Of a stretch of 52,453 bases of DNA, positions 1-7,469 are shown one piece after another (within the stretch, counting starts at the first letter, position 1; each line of letters starts with the position of its first letter). The position numbers and the translations under genes were made by a program. The notes under the pieces were generated by a model that saw only the letters and a list, made by a program, of their open reading frames with translations, was not told where the DNA came from and made no database searches. Source of the DNA: Blastocatellia bacterium AA13 (lineage in GTDB: Bacteria; Acidobacteriota; Blastocatellia; UBA7656); assembly GCA_003222245.1 (NCBI GenBank), contig QHVH01000034.1:1-52453 (forward strand), given 5' to 3'.

Positions 1-2
1 TC

Positions 3-941
3 GAAGTCTGTGACGTGGTTGCGAATTTCAAACCGATGGAAGCTGACTTCGAAGCGGTTAAGAGAGGCGGCATACTCTGGGGTTGCGCTCACTTCGCTCA
101 GCAGAAGACCTTTACCCAGACCTCTATCGATCGCCGGTTAACCGTTATTTCGGTCGAATCGATGGACATCTGGAGCGAAAGGGGCGAGCGAGTCATGCAC
201 GCCTTTCAAAAAATGAGCGAGTTGGGCGGCTACGCAGGGGTGCTTGACGCGCTCCATACGCGTGGGATCGACGGGCGCTATGGACCTCGACGCAAGTGCA
301 TTGTTGTCGGGTTCGGGTCGGCGGGCAGGGGCGCGGTTCACGCTCTGCAGGGGCTTGGTTTTCGCGACATCGATGTTTTCACTATTCGGCATCCGCATAA
401 AGTCACCAATCAGATTCCGGGAGTCGAATACAATCATGTTCAGATTGATGAGGTAGGTCACATGGTCATCGCGAATCCGGATGGGTCGCGCCGCCGGTTC
501 GTCGATGAGCTGGTGACCGCCGACATCATCGTGAACGCGATGCTTCAGGACCCCGACAATCCAAAGATGATCATTGCGGCGGACGAAATGGATCAGCAGC
601 TTAAACCGGGCAGCATAATCATCGACGCGAGCTGCGATGAAGGCATGGGATTTCCTTTCGCGCGTCCGACCACGTTCGACGATCCGATTTTTCAGGTTGG
701 CCGAGCGTTCTACTACTCCGTGGATCATACGCCTTCGTCATTGTGGGACAGCGCTTCCTGGGAAATGTCGCGGCGCCTCATTCATTATGTGCCGCTCGTG
801 ATGGGCGGCCCGCAATCCTGGGACAGGAATGAAACCGTGAGACGCGCCATAGAGATTCGCGACGGTATTATTAAAAATCCTAAGATAATCTCATTCCAGA
901 AGCGCGAGCCGGAGTATCCCCATCGCGTTATTAGAGCTTAG
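3..941 (+). CDS. Alanine dehydrogenase / N5-(carboxyethyl)ornithine synthase-like protein, 5' truncated
   Basis: The reading frame is open at the left edge, so the true start lies outside the window; the first in-frame start-like codon here is GTG at 15. The visible part holds the end of the catalytic N-terminal domain (FKPMEADF, then GGILWGCAHFAQQ) and a Rossmann NAD(P)-binding domain with VGFGSAGRGAV. The C-terminal part carries IDASCDEGMGF and YSVDHTPSSLW, motifs I associate with carboxyethylornithine synthase-like members of the AlaDH/PNT family. These enzymes reductively condense pyruvate with an amino-acid side chain or deaminate alanine; the substrate here is unknown. It converges on the cupin gene (23-nt gap) and sits beside two ATP-grasp genes, which suggests amino-acid or peptide tailoring. 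Family is fairly secure, substrate is not. Confidence 0.75.
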   Translation, partial: EVCDVVANFKPMEADFEAVKRGGILWGCAHFAQQKTFTQTSIDRRLTVISVESMDIWSERGERVMHAFQKMSELGGYAGVLDALHTRGIDGRYGPRRKCIVVGFGSAGRGAVHALQGLGFRDIDVFTIRHPHKVTNQIPGVEYNHVQIDEVGHMVIANPDGSRRRFVDELVTADIIVNAMLQDPDNPKMIIAADEMDQQLKPGSIIIDASCDEGMGFPFARPTTFDDPIFQVGRAFYYSVDHTPSSLWDSASWEMSRRLIHYVPLVMGGPQSWDRNETVRRAIEIRDGIIKNPKIISFQKREPEYPHRVIRA

Positions 942-964
942 CTCTTCGGCTTGCGCTGCTCTAA

Positions 965-1921
965 TCAATACCAGCCGAGCGTCCGTCCGAGATCCTGTTT
1001 ATCAGGCGACAGGTGACACGTACAGCGATCGTTCGCGTAGAGTCCCACATTGTGAATCGCCTTCTTAAGCGAATTGAGAAGATAACTGGCAGTGAGTTTG
1101 TCTCTGTCTCTCACGATCCAGCAGTTGACCGATATAGATGTCTCGAGCGCCTCGACGTCATGCCACCAGCAGCGAGGCAGAACAAGAATCTCGCCGGGAT
1201 TCAATGTGATTTCGACCGAGCGTGCATCCTTGAATCGTGGAAAGCGTGTGTAATCAGGCGCGAGTATGTTTACCCGGCTGTAGAGCGTGTTGAATTCGAA
1301 AATGTTGCTGGTGTAGAGAAAGCGCGTCTGATCCGGGCTGAACAATGTGAAGCGCTTGGCCCCCGCGACCTGATAGAAGATGTTGAACCCCCAACTATCG
1401 CAATGGAGCGGTGTGGAAGCGCCTTCGGGTCCGATCCAACATCTCGTGGTGCGAGGGTGGTATCCCGGTGGAAAGAGTGAGCTGAAGCCGGTATCCAACG
1501 CCAACTCAGTCTGTGGAAGCGCACCGTCGTAGGCGACGTAAGGCTTCACCGGGTGCGCGGCGTGATACTGCGCGAGCAGGGAATTCGAACCGTTCGATGC
1601 ACCCGCCATCCTGGCGTTCAACAGCCAGTCGACGTATTCAGACAGGGGGATGTCTCCGATATCCTTCATCCCGAATCTGCTGCCCCTCACGTGCACGAGC
1701 ACGTCTCCAAATCTGTCGCTGAGGTATGAGGGCGACCATTTGCCGATCGCTGGCCAGTGCTTTCCCAGCTCTGTGATAATCACGGGCCGGCTCCGTCGAA
1801 CAAACTCGACCAGTAATTCATCCGGCGTGAGCGTTTTCACATGCGAGATACCTGTCATGTAACCATAATGCTGAGGGCTGCATTCCAATTCAAACGAAGA
1901 ACGCGTCTCTGATTCAATCAT
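965..1921 (-). CDS. Cupin-8 / JmjC-type Fe(II)/2-oxoglutarate dioxygenase
   Basis: A 318-residue protein with the layout of FIH-type JmjC/cupin_8 hydroxylases. Iron ligands are visible as H173-x-D175 in PLHCDSWG and H254 in CWWHDVEAL; K189 in GAKRFTLFSP is the likely 2-oxoglutarate-binding lysine. Such enzymes hydroxylate amino-acid side chains of proteins, peptides or small molecules in the cytoplasm. The ATG at 1921 overlaps the ATG of the divergent ATP-grasp gene by two bases. An internal ATG (residue 22, about 1858) would leave room for a promoter, but neither start has a convincing ribosome binding site. The divergent arrangement suggests joint regulation with the ATP-grasp pair. The substrate could be a peptide made by those ligases; that is inference. 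Confidence 0.8.
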   Translation of the reverse strand: MIESETRSSFELECSPQHYGYMTGISHVKTLTPDELLVEFVRRSRPVIITELGKHWPAIGKWSPSYLSDRFGDVLVHVRGSRFGMKDIGDIPLSEYVDWLLNARMAGASNGSNSLLAQYHAAHPVKPYVAYDGALPQTELALDTGFSSLFPPGYHPRTTRCWIGPEGASTPLHCDSWGFNIFYQVAGAKRFTLFSPDQTRFLYTSNIFEFNTLYSRVNILAPDYTRFPRFKDARSVEITLNPGEILVLPRCWWHDVEALETSISVNCWIVRDRDKLTASYLLNSLKKAIHNVGLYANDRCTCHLSPDKQDLGRTLGWY

Positions 1922-2936
1922 GAAGGTTTTATTTCTCTTAGACCCCGCCGAGGTTCCGAATGAGGACCCTCAGTTCGAGGGCAGGTGGCATCGAAGGTCT
2001 CCATCCATGGAGCATCACGTCGTTCACGCGGCGCGGGAGTGCGGGCATACAACGGTGGTCATGTCTTTCGACGGAGCGGTGCATTCGATTGCCCGACAGA
2101 TCGAACAAGCGAGGCCGCGAGTGGTTTTCAATCTCGTTGAAGATTGTTTTCGCAACAGGCGTCTCGGCTGCCAGGTTCCGGCGCTTCTGGAGGCGATGAG
2201 CCTGGCTTATACCGGTTGTTCCTCCGCGGCTTTGACTTACAGTTGCGACAAAGCGCTTTCCGCGTTAATGGTCGCGGATCGGGGCGTGCCGGTTCCGCCA
2301 TTCGAGATCGTCAGTCGCGGCGCTGCTCCCGGTCGGCCGCGGCTTCGTTATCCGGTTATCGTGAAGCCGCGTTTCACCGATGGATCGGAGGGAATTTCAT
2401 TGAAGTCCATAGTCCGAAATTCGTCCGAGATGGAAAGACGGGTTCGGCTGGTCCATAGCAGATTGCAGCAGGATGCGATCTGCCAGGAGTACATCGACGG
2501 CCGCGAAATAGCCGTGGCTATGCTGGGAAATGGAGAGCCTGTGACCTTGCCGGCGCGCGAGACAGTCTTCGGCAAGCGAAAGGCGGGCGGCCCGGCAATC
2601 TCGACAGAGCGCGTGAAGGAAAGCAAGGAGTACAGCGAAAAGTGGAAGGTCTCGTATCGACGCGCTCCATTGTCTGATGTGCAACAGGCGAGGGCAGCCT
2701 CGCTGGCGAATACTGTTTACGATTGTATGGAGTTCTCGGGCTACGGCCGCGTCGACTTTCGAATTGATGCAGAAGGGGGCCTCTTCTTTCTGGAAGCGAA
2801 CGGTAATCCCGATATTCGCCCGCGAGTGTTCGGCATCATGGCGGGATGGGCAGGCATTGAATACACGGATTTGATCCAACGAGTTATCGATCTGGCATTG
2901 GAACGACGCCGAAAGAAATCTGCAATTAAAGTTTGA
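1920..2936 (+). CDS. ATP-grasp ligase, D-Ala-D-Ala ligase-like
   Basis: A 338-residue ATP-grasp enzyme close in layout to D-alanine--D-alanine ligase. It has PVIVKPR with the ATP-binding lysine K149, a glycine-containing loop DGSEGIS at 154-160, RVDFR with acidic D279, and the metal-binding FLEANGNPDI where E292 and N294 sit in the canonical E-x-N positions. All catalytic elements look intact, so it should form an acyl-phosphate and join a carboxylate to an amine. Context (degenerate paralogue 10 nt downstream, divergent cupin dioxygenase, nearby amino-acid dehydrogenase) argues against a simple cell-wall Ddl, which would normally sit with mur/fts genes. A specialised dipeptide or amino-acid ligase is more likely. 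The start is the first ATG, with no clear Shine-Dalgarno. Confidence 0.82.
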   Translation: MKVLFLLDPAEVPNEDPQFEGRWHRRSPSMEHHVVHAARECGHTTVVMSFDGAVHSIARQIEQARPRVVFNLVEDCFRNRRLGCQVPALLEAMSLAYTGCSSAALTYSCDKALSALMVADRGVPVPPFEIVSRGAAPGRPRLRYPVIVKPRFTDGSEGISLKSIVRNSSEMERRVRLVHSRLQQDAICQEYIDGREIAVAMLGNGEPVTLPARETVFGKRKAGGPAISTERVKESKEYSEKWKVSYRRAPLSDVQQARAASLANTVYDCMEFSGYGRVDFRIDAEGGLFFLEANGNPDIRPRVFGIMAGWAGIEYTDLIQRVIDLALERRRKKSAIKV

Positions 2937-2946
2937 GAGCTATCAC

Positions 2947-3855
2947 ATGCGAATTAGCGTACTCGCATTTTCGGTAAAACCGCTGAAGGGAGGCTCGATC
3001 TCGACGCCGCGTCGGGTTGTCGAAGCGCTGCGTGAATCCGGACACGATGCAAGCCTGCTTTGTATCGAGCCCAATATGATGGGATCAGTTGCGGCTTTGG
3101 CGGAATCGAAGACAGAGTTGATCTTCAACCTCGCGAGGAGCGCTGTCCCGGACGGCAGGATAGATGCGTCTATAGCCGGATTGCTCGAGATGCTCGAGCT
3201 GCCTTTTACCGGCTCAGCCGCACAGGGAATTTTGATGTGCAGGGATCGATTAGTTGTCACGGAGATGCTCAGAGCATCGGGCGCACCTGCGCCGCGTTTC
3301 TTCGAAGTATCGATCGGCAGCCGGATCGATCCCGCCAATTTCAAGTTTCCCGTGATCGTGCGGCCGCGCTTTGCGAATTTGAAATATCAAGAGACCGCCG
3401 TAACCCGGATCAAGCACGCGAACGAACGCGCAATCGAAGTGCACCGGCGCTTTCAACAAGCCGCTATGTGCGAAGAGTCAATCGAGGGCCGTGATATATG
3501 TGTTTATCTTCTCGGAAATGAGAGGATGGTTATCTTTCCCGCCGCGGAGCCCGTAACGGTCGGCGCCGCGCGGAATAATGGCAACAATCGATGGATGCAA
3601 GCAACTGATCTTTCTTCGAAAGCGCGGAGCAGGATTGGCGCTCACGCGCGAACGATCAAACAGCGCCTAGAACTTCGAGATTATTGCAGGATTGATTTTC
3701 GAGTGACTCCGGAGGATCGCCTCTTCGTTATTGACGCGGAGCCCCAGCCCGATCTGATTTCATTCGCGGAGGTGAGCTCTTGGAGCGGGGTGTCCTTTCC
3801 GAAGTTGCTCGAGCAAATTTGTAGGCTTGCAGTTGGCCGGTCAAAGAATGGATGA
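2947..3855 (+). CDS. Degenerate ATP-grasp (Ddl-like) paralogue, possible pseudoenzyme
   Basis: This 302-residue protein follows the intact ATP-grasp gene by 10 nt and aligns with it along its whole length: LIFNLARS matches VVFNLVED, LPFTGS matches LAYTGC, and PVIVRPRF matches PVIVKPRF. Key positions are changed. The ATP-binding lysine is arginine (R139), the glycine-rich loop is replaced by ANLKYQET, and the metal site reads VIDAEPQPD, with D263 and E265 where the family has E and N. D250 in RIDFR is kept. It may be a non-catalytic partner forming a heterodimer with the upstream ligase, or an enzyme with altered nucleotide or metal use. The frame is fully open, so it is not a broken gene. Co-transcription with the upstream gene is likely. 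Confidence 0.78.
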   Translation: MRISVLAFSVKPLKGGSISTPRRVVEALRESGHDASLLCIEPNMMGSVAALAESKTELIFNLARSAVPDGRIDASIAGLLEMLELPFTGSAAQGILMCRDRLVVTEMLRASGAPAPRFFEVSIGSRIDPANFKFPVIVRPRFANLKYQETAVTRIKHANERAIEVHRRFQQAAMCEESIEGRDICVYLLGNERMVIFPAAEPVTVGAARNNGNNRWMQATDLSSKARSRIGAHARTIKQRLELRDYCRIDFRVTPEDRLFVIDAEPQPDLISFAEVSSWSGVSFPKLLEQICRLAVGRSKNG

Positions 3856-3959
3856 AGTGCCGACGAAGACGGTCGACGATCATGAACTCGATAGGATCAG
3901 ACTATGGCGAGTCTGAGAGAGAGGCGGGCAGAGACGCCCCGTACTTTGATTCTCTAAGC

Positions 3960-4805
3960 TTATGTCTTGCGCGGAGGAGATGAGTGATTCAAGCGTGGGT
4001 TTTTCTTCGACGGGCCGCGGGATGACTCACGAGCGAGCGCTCCTTTTCGCGGCGCTGGCTTCTTCTTTCGAACCGGAGCCGGCGGCTTCGAGAAGGCATT
4101 GACCTCGGTCAAGGTGAGCTCTCTGAACTGGCCGGGTGCAAGTCCGCGGTCAGTCAGATGGCCAATCTTAATCCGGCGCAGCTTCGTTACGGAATGGCCG
4201 GTTGCGTCGAACATCCTTCGGATCTGTTGGTTCCTGCCCTGAGTCAGAGTGACTTCATACCACGTATTGCCGCCTTCGCGAGTTCTTTCAATTTCCTTGA
4301 TCCGCGCTGGAGCTGTTTGCGTACCGCCAATTCTGATTCCTCGGCGGAGGCGATCAATTTGTTCATCGGTCGGCGCGCCCTTGACCTTAACGTGATAGAC
4401 CTTTTCAACCTTGCCCGCCTGGGTAAGTAGTTTCGTGAAATCCCCGTCGTTCGTGAGGATGATCAAGCCTTCCGTGTTGTAGTCGAGCCGTCCCACTGGA
4501 TGCATTCCGCGCCGCATCGGGTGCGGCAGCACTTCCATTACCAGCGGCCGTTGCTTCGGATCGGACACGGCCGAGAGAAGGCCGCGAGTCTTATTGACTA
4601 GAAAATATCTTTTCGAGCCGGTCAGCGAAGGCTGAATGAGCTTACCTTCGACCTTGATGTGATCGCGCTGTGGATCCGCCTTGGCGCCGAGTTCGGTGAC
4701 GATGCGTCCGTTGACCGTAACCTTGCGATTGAGCATGAGTTCTTCGGCGCCCCGTCTGGAGGTGATTCCGGCGTTTGCGATGATCTTCTGAAGCCGTTCG
4801 AGCAT
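3960..4805 (-). CDS. rluB: Ribosomal large-subunit pseudouridine synthase B-type
   Basis: A 281-residue protein of the RsuA/RluB family that converts uridine to pseudouridine in 23S rRNA. Residues 1-50 form an S4 RNA-binding domain (LQKIIANAGITSRRGAEELM). The catalytic domain contains GRLDYNTEGL with the catalytic aspartate D108, followed by GRNQQIRRMF. The last 40 residues are a Lys/Arg/Pro-rich tail (APVRKKKPAPRKG), common in this family and probably RNA-binding. It is the final gene of the minus-strand scpA-scpB block, a widespread arrangement. A diguanylate cyclase-like gene lies between scpB and this one, which is less usual. RluB rather than RluE/F or RsuA is inferred from the scpAB neighbourhood. 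Confidence 0.9.
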   Translation of the reverse strand: MLERLQKIIANAGITSRRGAEELMLNRKVTVNGRIVTELGAKADPQRDHIKVEGKLIQPSLTGSKRYFLVNKTRGLLSAVSDPKQRPLVMEVLPHPMRRGMHPVGRLDYNTEGLIILTNDGDFTKLLTQAGKVEKVYHVKVKGAPTDEQIDRLRRGIRIGGTQTAPARIKEIERTREGGNTWYEVTLTQGRNQQIRRMFDATGHSVTKLRRIKIGHLTDRGLAPGQFRELTLTEVNAFSKPPAPVRKKKPAPRKGALARESSRGPSKKNPRLNHSSPPRKT

Positions 4806-4888
4806 ACATGGAGAGTTTACCGGTCACGGCGTTGAAGTGAAAGAGAAGGCGCGCGATTTGTAATTGTCTGAATACCGGTAAAGCGTCA

Positions 4889-5887
4889 CTAGCTTCGCAG
4901 GTCGAAGCACACAGTGCTTCCCGCCGACGTCTTGGCCTTTCTCTTGACGGATGCAAGGGCGCTGCTGATTTCGAGCGGATGACCGAACACGCGCCTTCTG
5001 TTGGTTACGGCGGCGATCGAGATGGACATCAGCGGATAACTCTCAATTACTCCGCGCCGTCCTTCCACCTGAAGAAACCCGCGAGCGAGATCCTCGTCTG
5101 AGTAGAAGCCCTTCACGAGTTCATCGAACTCGGACGCGAGCGTTTGAAGAACCCATTTGACATCTTCTTCACATGATTGGTCCGAGCGGTCGGCGGAGCT
5201 GGTCAAACCTGAAATAAAATCGTCGCCTCCGATGTGTCCGATAAATACATCGTGCCGCGACCGAGTAACGGTTCTGGTTATAAGATCTGCGGTGGTTTTC
5301 AATACTTCATCGCCTTGCAGGAACCCATAATTGTCGTTAAAGGGTTTGAATACGTCGATGTCGATGTAGGCTATGGCCCAGAACGCGGTGGTCTCTCTCG
5401 CGCATTTCGCGATGAACTGTTCGACCTGACGATTGCCCGGAAGGCCCGTGAGCGGATTGATGCTCTGAAGCACCGATCTGCGAATCAGCGCTTCGACTCG
5501 CGCAAGAAGCCTCGCGGGTGAGAACGGTTTCGCGATGTAGTCGTCGGCGCCCGCCGCCAGCACATCGGCTTCCTGAGCCTTTTCCGCGGGATCCATCAGC
5601 ATGATTATCGGGAGCCGCGCCGTGGCTGGAGTCGAGCGCAATCTTGAAAGCAGGAGCCATCTTTCAAGATCCGGAATGGCGAGATCGATGACGACGAGGT
5701 CATGAACGCCGCCGCTCGCCAATTGCTTCAACCCGTCCGCACTGGTTGTGGCGAGGGTCGCGTAGTAGCCGCGATCCTGAATTAATTCCCGCAGTATTGC
5801 GGCGGCTGCTTCGTCGTCCTCGATTACCAGAATGCTGGTTCGGGGGGAATACATCGAAGCAGCTTCGATTGGGGAAACGCCTGCCAT
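4889..5887 (-). CDS. Response regulator with GGDEF-type (GGDDF) domain
   Basis: A 332-residue two-domain protein. Residues 18-135 are a receiver domain with acidic pair E23/D24-D25, phospho-acceptor D68 (VVIDLAIPD) and conserved K120 (IAKPFSP). Residues 140-332 are a GGDEF domain: the opening motif NPLTGLPGNR, YIDIDVFKPFND for metal binding (D175, D177) and the signature loop, which reads GGDDF at 220-224 with Asp in place of the catalytic Glu. The protein probably makes cyclic di-GMP in response to phosphorylation, but the E-to-D change may lower or abolish activity. No cognate histidine kinase lies next to it. It sits inside a chromosome-segregation and RNA-modification gene block, between scpB and rluB. 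Confidence 0.85.
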   Translation of the reverse strand: MAGVSPIEAASMYSPRTSILVIEDDEAAAAILRELIQDRGYYATLATTSADGLKQLASGGVHDLVVIDLAIPDLERWLLLSRLRSTPATARLPIIMLMDPAEKAQEADVLAAGADDYIAKPFSPARLLARVEALIRRSVLQSINPLTGLPGNRQVEQFIAKCARETTAFWAIAYIDIDVFKPFNDNYGFLQGDEVLKTTADLITRTVTRSRHDVFIGHIGGDDFISGLTSSADRSDQSCEEDVKWVLQTLASEFDELVKGFYSDEDLARGFLQVEGRRGVIESYPLMSISIAAVTNRRRVFGHPLEISSALASVKRKAKTSAGSTVCFDLRS

Positions 5888-5983
5888 ATTGTCAGGGCCG
5901 AAGGGGGCCTCGGTAACACGAACAGTGCCGCGGTAATTTTGTGAGGTGTTAGAGGGAGGCCGATTCGCGTCAGCCTTCCGATT

Positions 5984-6517
5984 TTAGTTGCTTACGAGGT
6001 CCTCGAAGTCCTCGAGGTTCGGAAGCTCCGAAAGATCATTGAGACCGAACTGAATCAGGAATTCCTTGGAGGTGCCATACAACATCGGGCGTCCAACAAC
6101 CTGTTTGTGCCCCTTCGAAACGATGAGCCGCCTATCGAGCAGCGTCTTGACCGCCGACGTGGAGACCTTTCCCCTGACCTGCAAGATCTCGGGAATCGTG
6201 ATCGGCTGTTTGTAGGCGATCACCGCCAGTGTTTCGAGCGCCGCCAGCGACAATCGGGCCGACGGCTGCGACTTCAACAGCCTGCGAACGTACTCGCTCA
6301 ACTCGGGACGAGTGGTGAGCCGATATCCGCCGGCGATCTTTCTCATCAGAAACCCGCTTGACCGGGCGTTGATCTCTTCCGTCAATTCGTCGGCGGCTGC
6401 CTCGATGTCTTCGACCGATTCGGTCTCGATAAGCAAGGCAATCTGTCGAGGGTTCAGCGGCTCTTCGGAAACAAAGATAAGTGCTTCTAATATTGGTTTC
6501 AGCTCGTTTGTAGTCAT
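5984..6517 (-). CDS. scpB: Segregation and condensation protein B
   Basis: A 177-residue protein with the typical ScpB tandem winged-helix layout: LKPILEALIFVSEEPL at the N-terminus, then LSLAALETLAVIAYKQPIT followed by IPEILQVRGK, the best-conserved ScpB signature. ScpB forms a complex with ScpA and the SMC ATPase that compacts and segregates the chromosome. Its ATG lies 19 nt downstream of the scpA stop, so the two should be translated from one transcript. Length is close to the usual 180-200 residues. Confidence 0.93.
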   Translation of the reverse strand: MTTNELKPILEALIFVSEEPLNPRQIALLIETESVEDIEAAADELTEEINARSSGFLMRKIAGGYRLTTRPELSEYVRRLLKSQPSARLSLAALETLAVIAYKQPITIPEILQVRGKVSTSAVKTLLDRRLIVSKGHKQVVGRPMLYGTSKEFLIQFGLNDLSELPNLEDFEDLVSN

Positions 6518-6536
6518 CTCAGATACTGCCTGCCGT

Positions 6537-7340
6537 TTATTCCTGATTTACAACCGCGTCCGTTTCGTCCTCGCGCTTTCGTATTAGAATGTCGCCAAAG
6601 GTCTGCTCTTGCACGAGTCTGACGGAAAGCTCTTTTACAAGCTCCAGCAGCCCGAGGAAGATTAGCACCATCTCGCGGCGCGAACCGGCGGCGGAGAACA
6701 GATCACGCGCGCGAACTTCCGAGGATCGCGAGACCAGATGTTTTATTTCGGCGATTTTCTCGGCCATCGTCATCTCATCGCGCGCGATCTCGATTTCGGT
6801 AAGCGCCCTCTCTCTATCGAGCACCTGTCGAAAGACCTCGAACAGTTGAAATATAGTCGCCGCTATTTCAGGGTTGTTCGAATCGGACTCGATCGGGCCG
6901 CGAGTATACGCCGCGCCTTCGATTGTGGCGCGCTGGTGAAGAACATTGGCCGCGCCCTTGAATTTCTGATGTTCGAGCAACTGGTAGACAAGCTCGTTGC
7001 GCGGATCGTCCGCGTCCTCGGGGGTCGCAAGAGGATCGCGGGGCAACAACATCTTGGACTTGATTTGAATCAACGTCGCGGCCACCAAAAGAAACTCGCC
7101 GGCCACGCCGATGTCCAGCTCTCTCATCACGGCAAGATATTCGAGATATTGCTCGGTGATGCGCGCGATAGGGATGTCGTATATGGAAACTTCTTCTTTT
7201 TTGATTAGATGAAGCAGTAGATCGAGCGGTCCTTCGAACATTTCGAGCTTGACTCGGTATTGCTGGCCGGACGCAGCCGCCGCCGCTTCGGCTTCAAGCT
7301 CGGGAATGCCGACGTGAGTATTTGTAATTGTCTCTCCCAT
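6537..7340 (-). CDS. scpA: Segregation and condensation protein A
   Basis: A 267-residue kleisin subunit of the bacterial SMC condensin. The conserved N-terminal block EMFEGPLDLLLHLIKKEEVS is plain at about residues 33-52, followed by IYDIPIARITEQYL and the hydrophobic LLVAATLIQIKSKMLLP. The C-terminal winged-helix region (REMVLIFLGLLELVKE) binds the SMC head. Residues 1-28 are a short Ala-rich extension. The gene lies directly upstream of scpB. The start codon was taken as the first ATG; no strong Shine-Dalgarno is visible. Confidence 0.93.
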   Translation of the reverse strand: MGETITNTHVGIPELEAEAAAAASGQQYRVKLEMFEGPLDLLLHLIKKEEVSIYDIPIARITEQYLEYLAVMRELDIGVAGEFLLVAATLIQIKSKMLLPRDPLATPEDADDPRNELVYQLLEHQKFKGAANVLHQRATIEGAAYTRGPIESDSNNPEIAATIFQLFEVFRQVLDRERALTEIEIARDEMTMAEKIAEIKHLVSRSSEVRARDLFSAAGSRREMVLIFLGLLELVKELSVRLVQEQTFGDILIRKREDETDAVVNQE

Positions 7341-7469
7341 TCTCTAGCAATCAAAAAGGGGTCTTATTTTGCTCGCACTAAGGTACACTAAAATCCGAAT
7401 TTTCAAAACTCGTGGACGGCTCCCGGCGGAGTGGTTCGGATCACGCGGCGAGCTCTTTTTCGCAGGCCG

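Noticed and set aside
2947-3855. Pseudogene call for the second ATP-grasp gene
   Set aside because: The frame is complete with no stops or shifts; changed residues suggest altered function, not decay.
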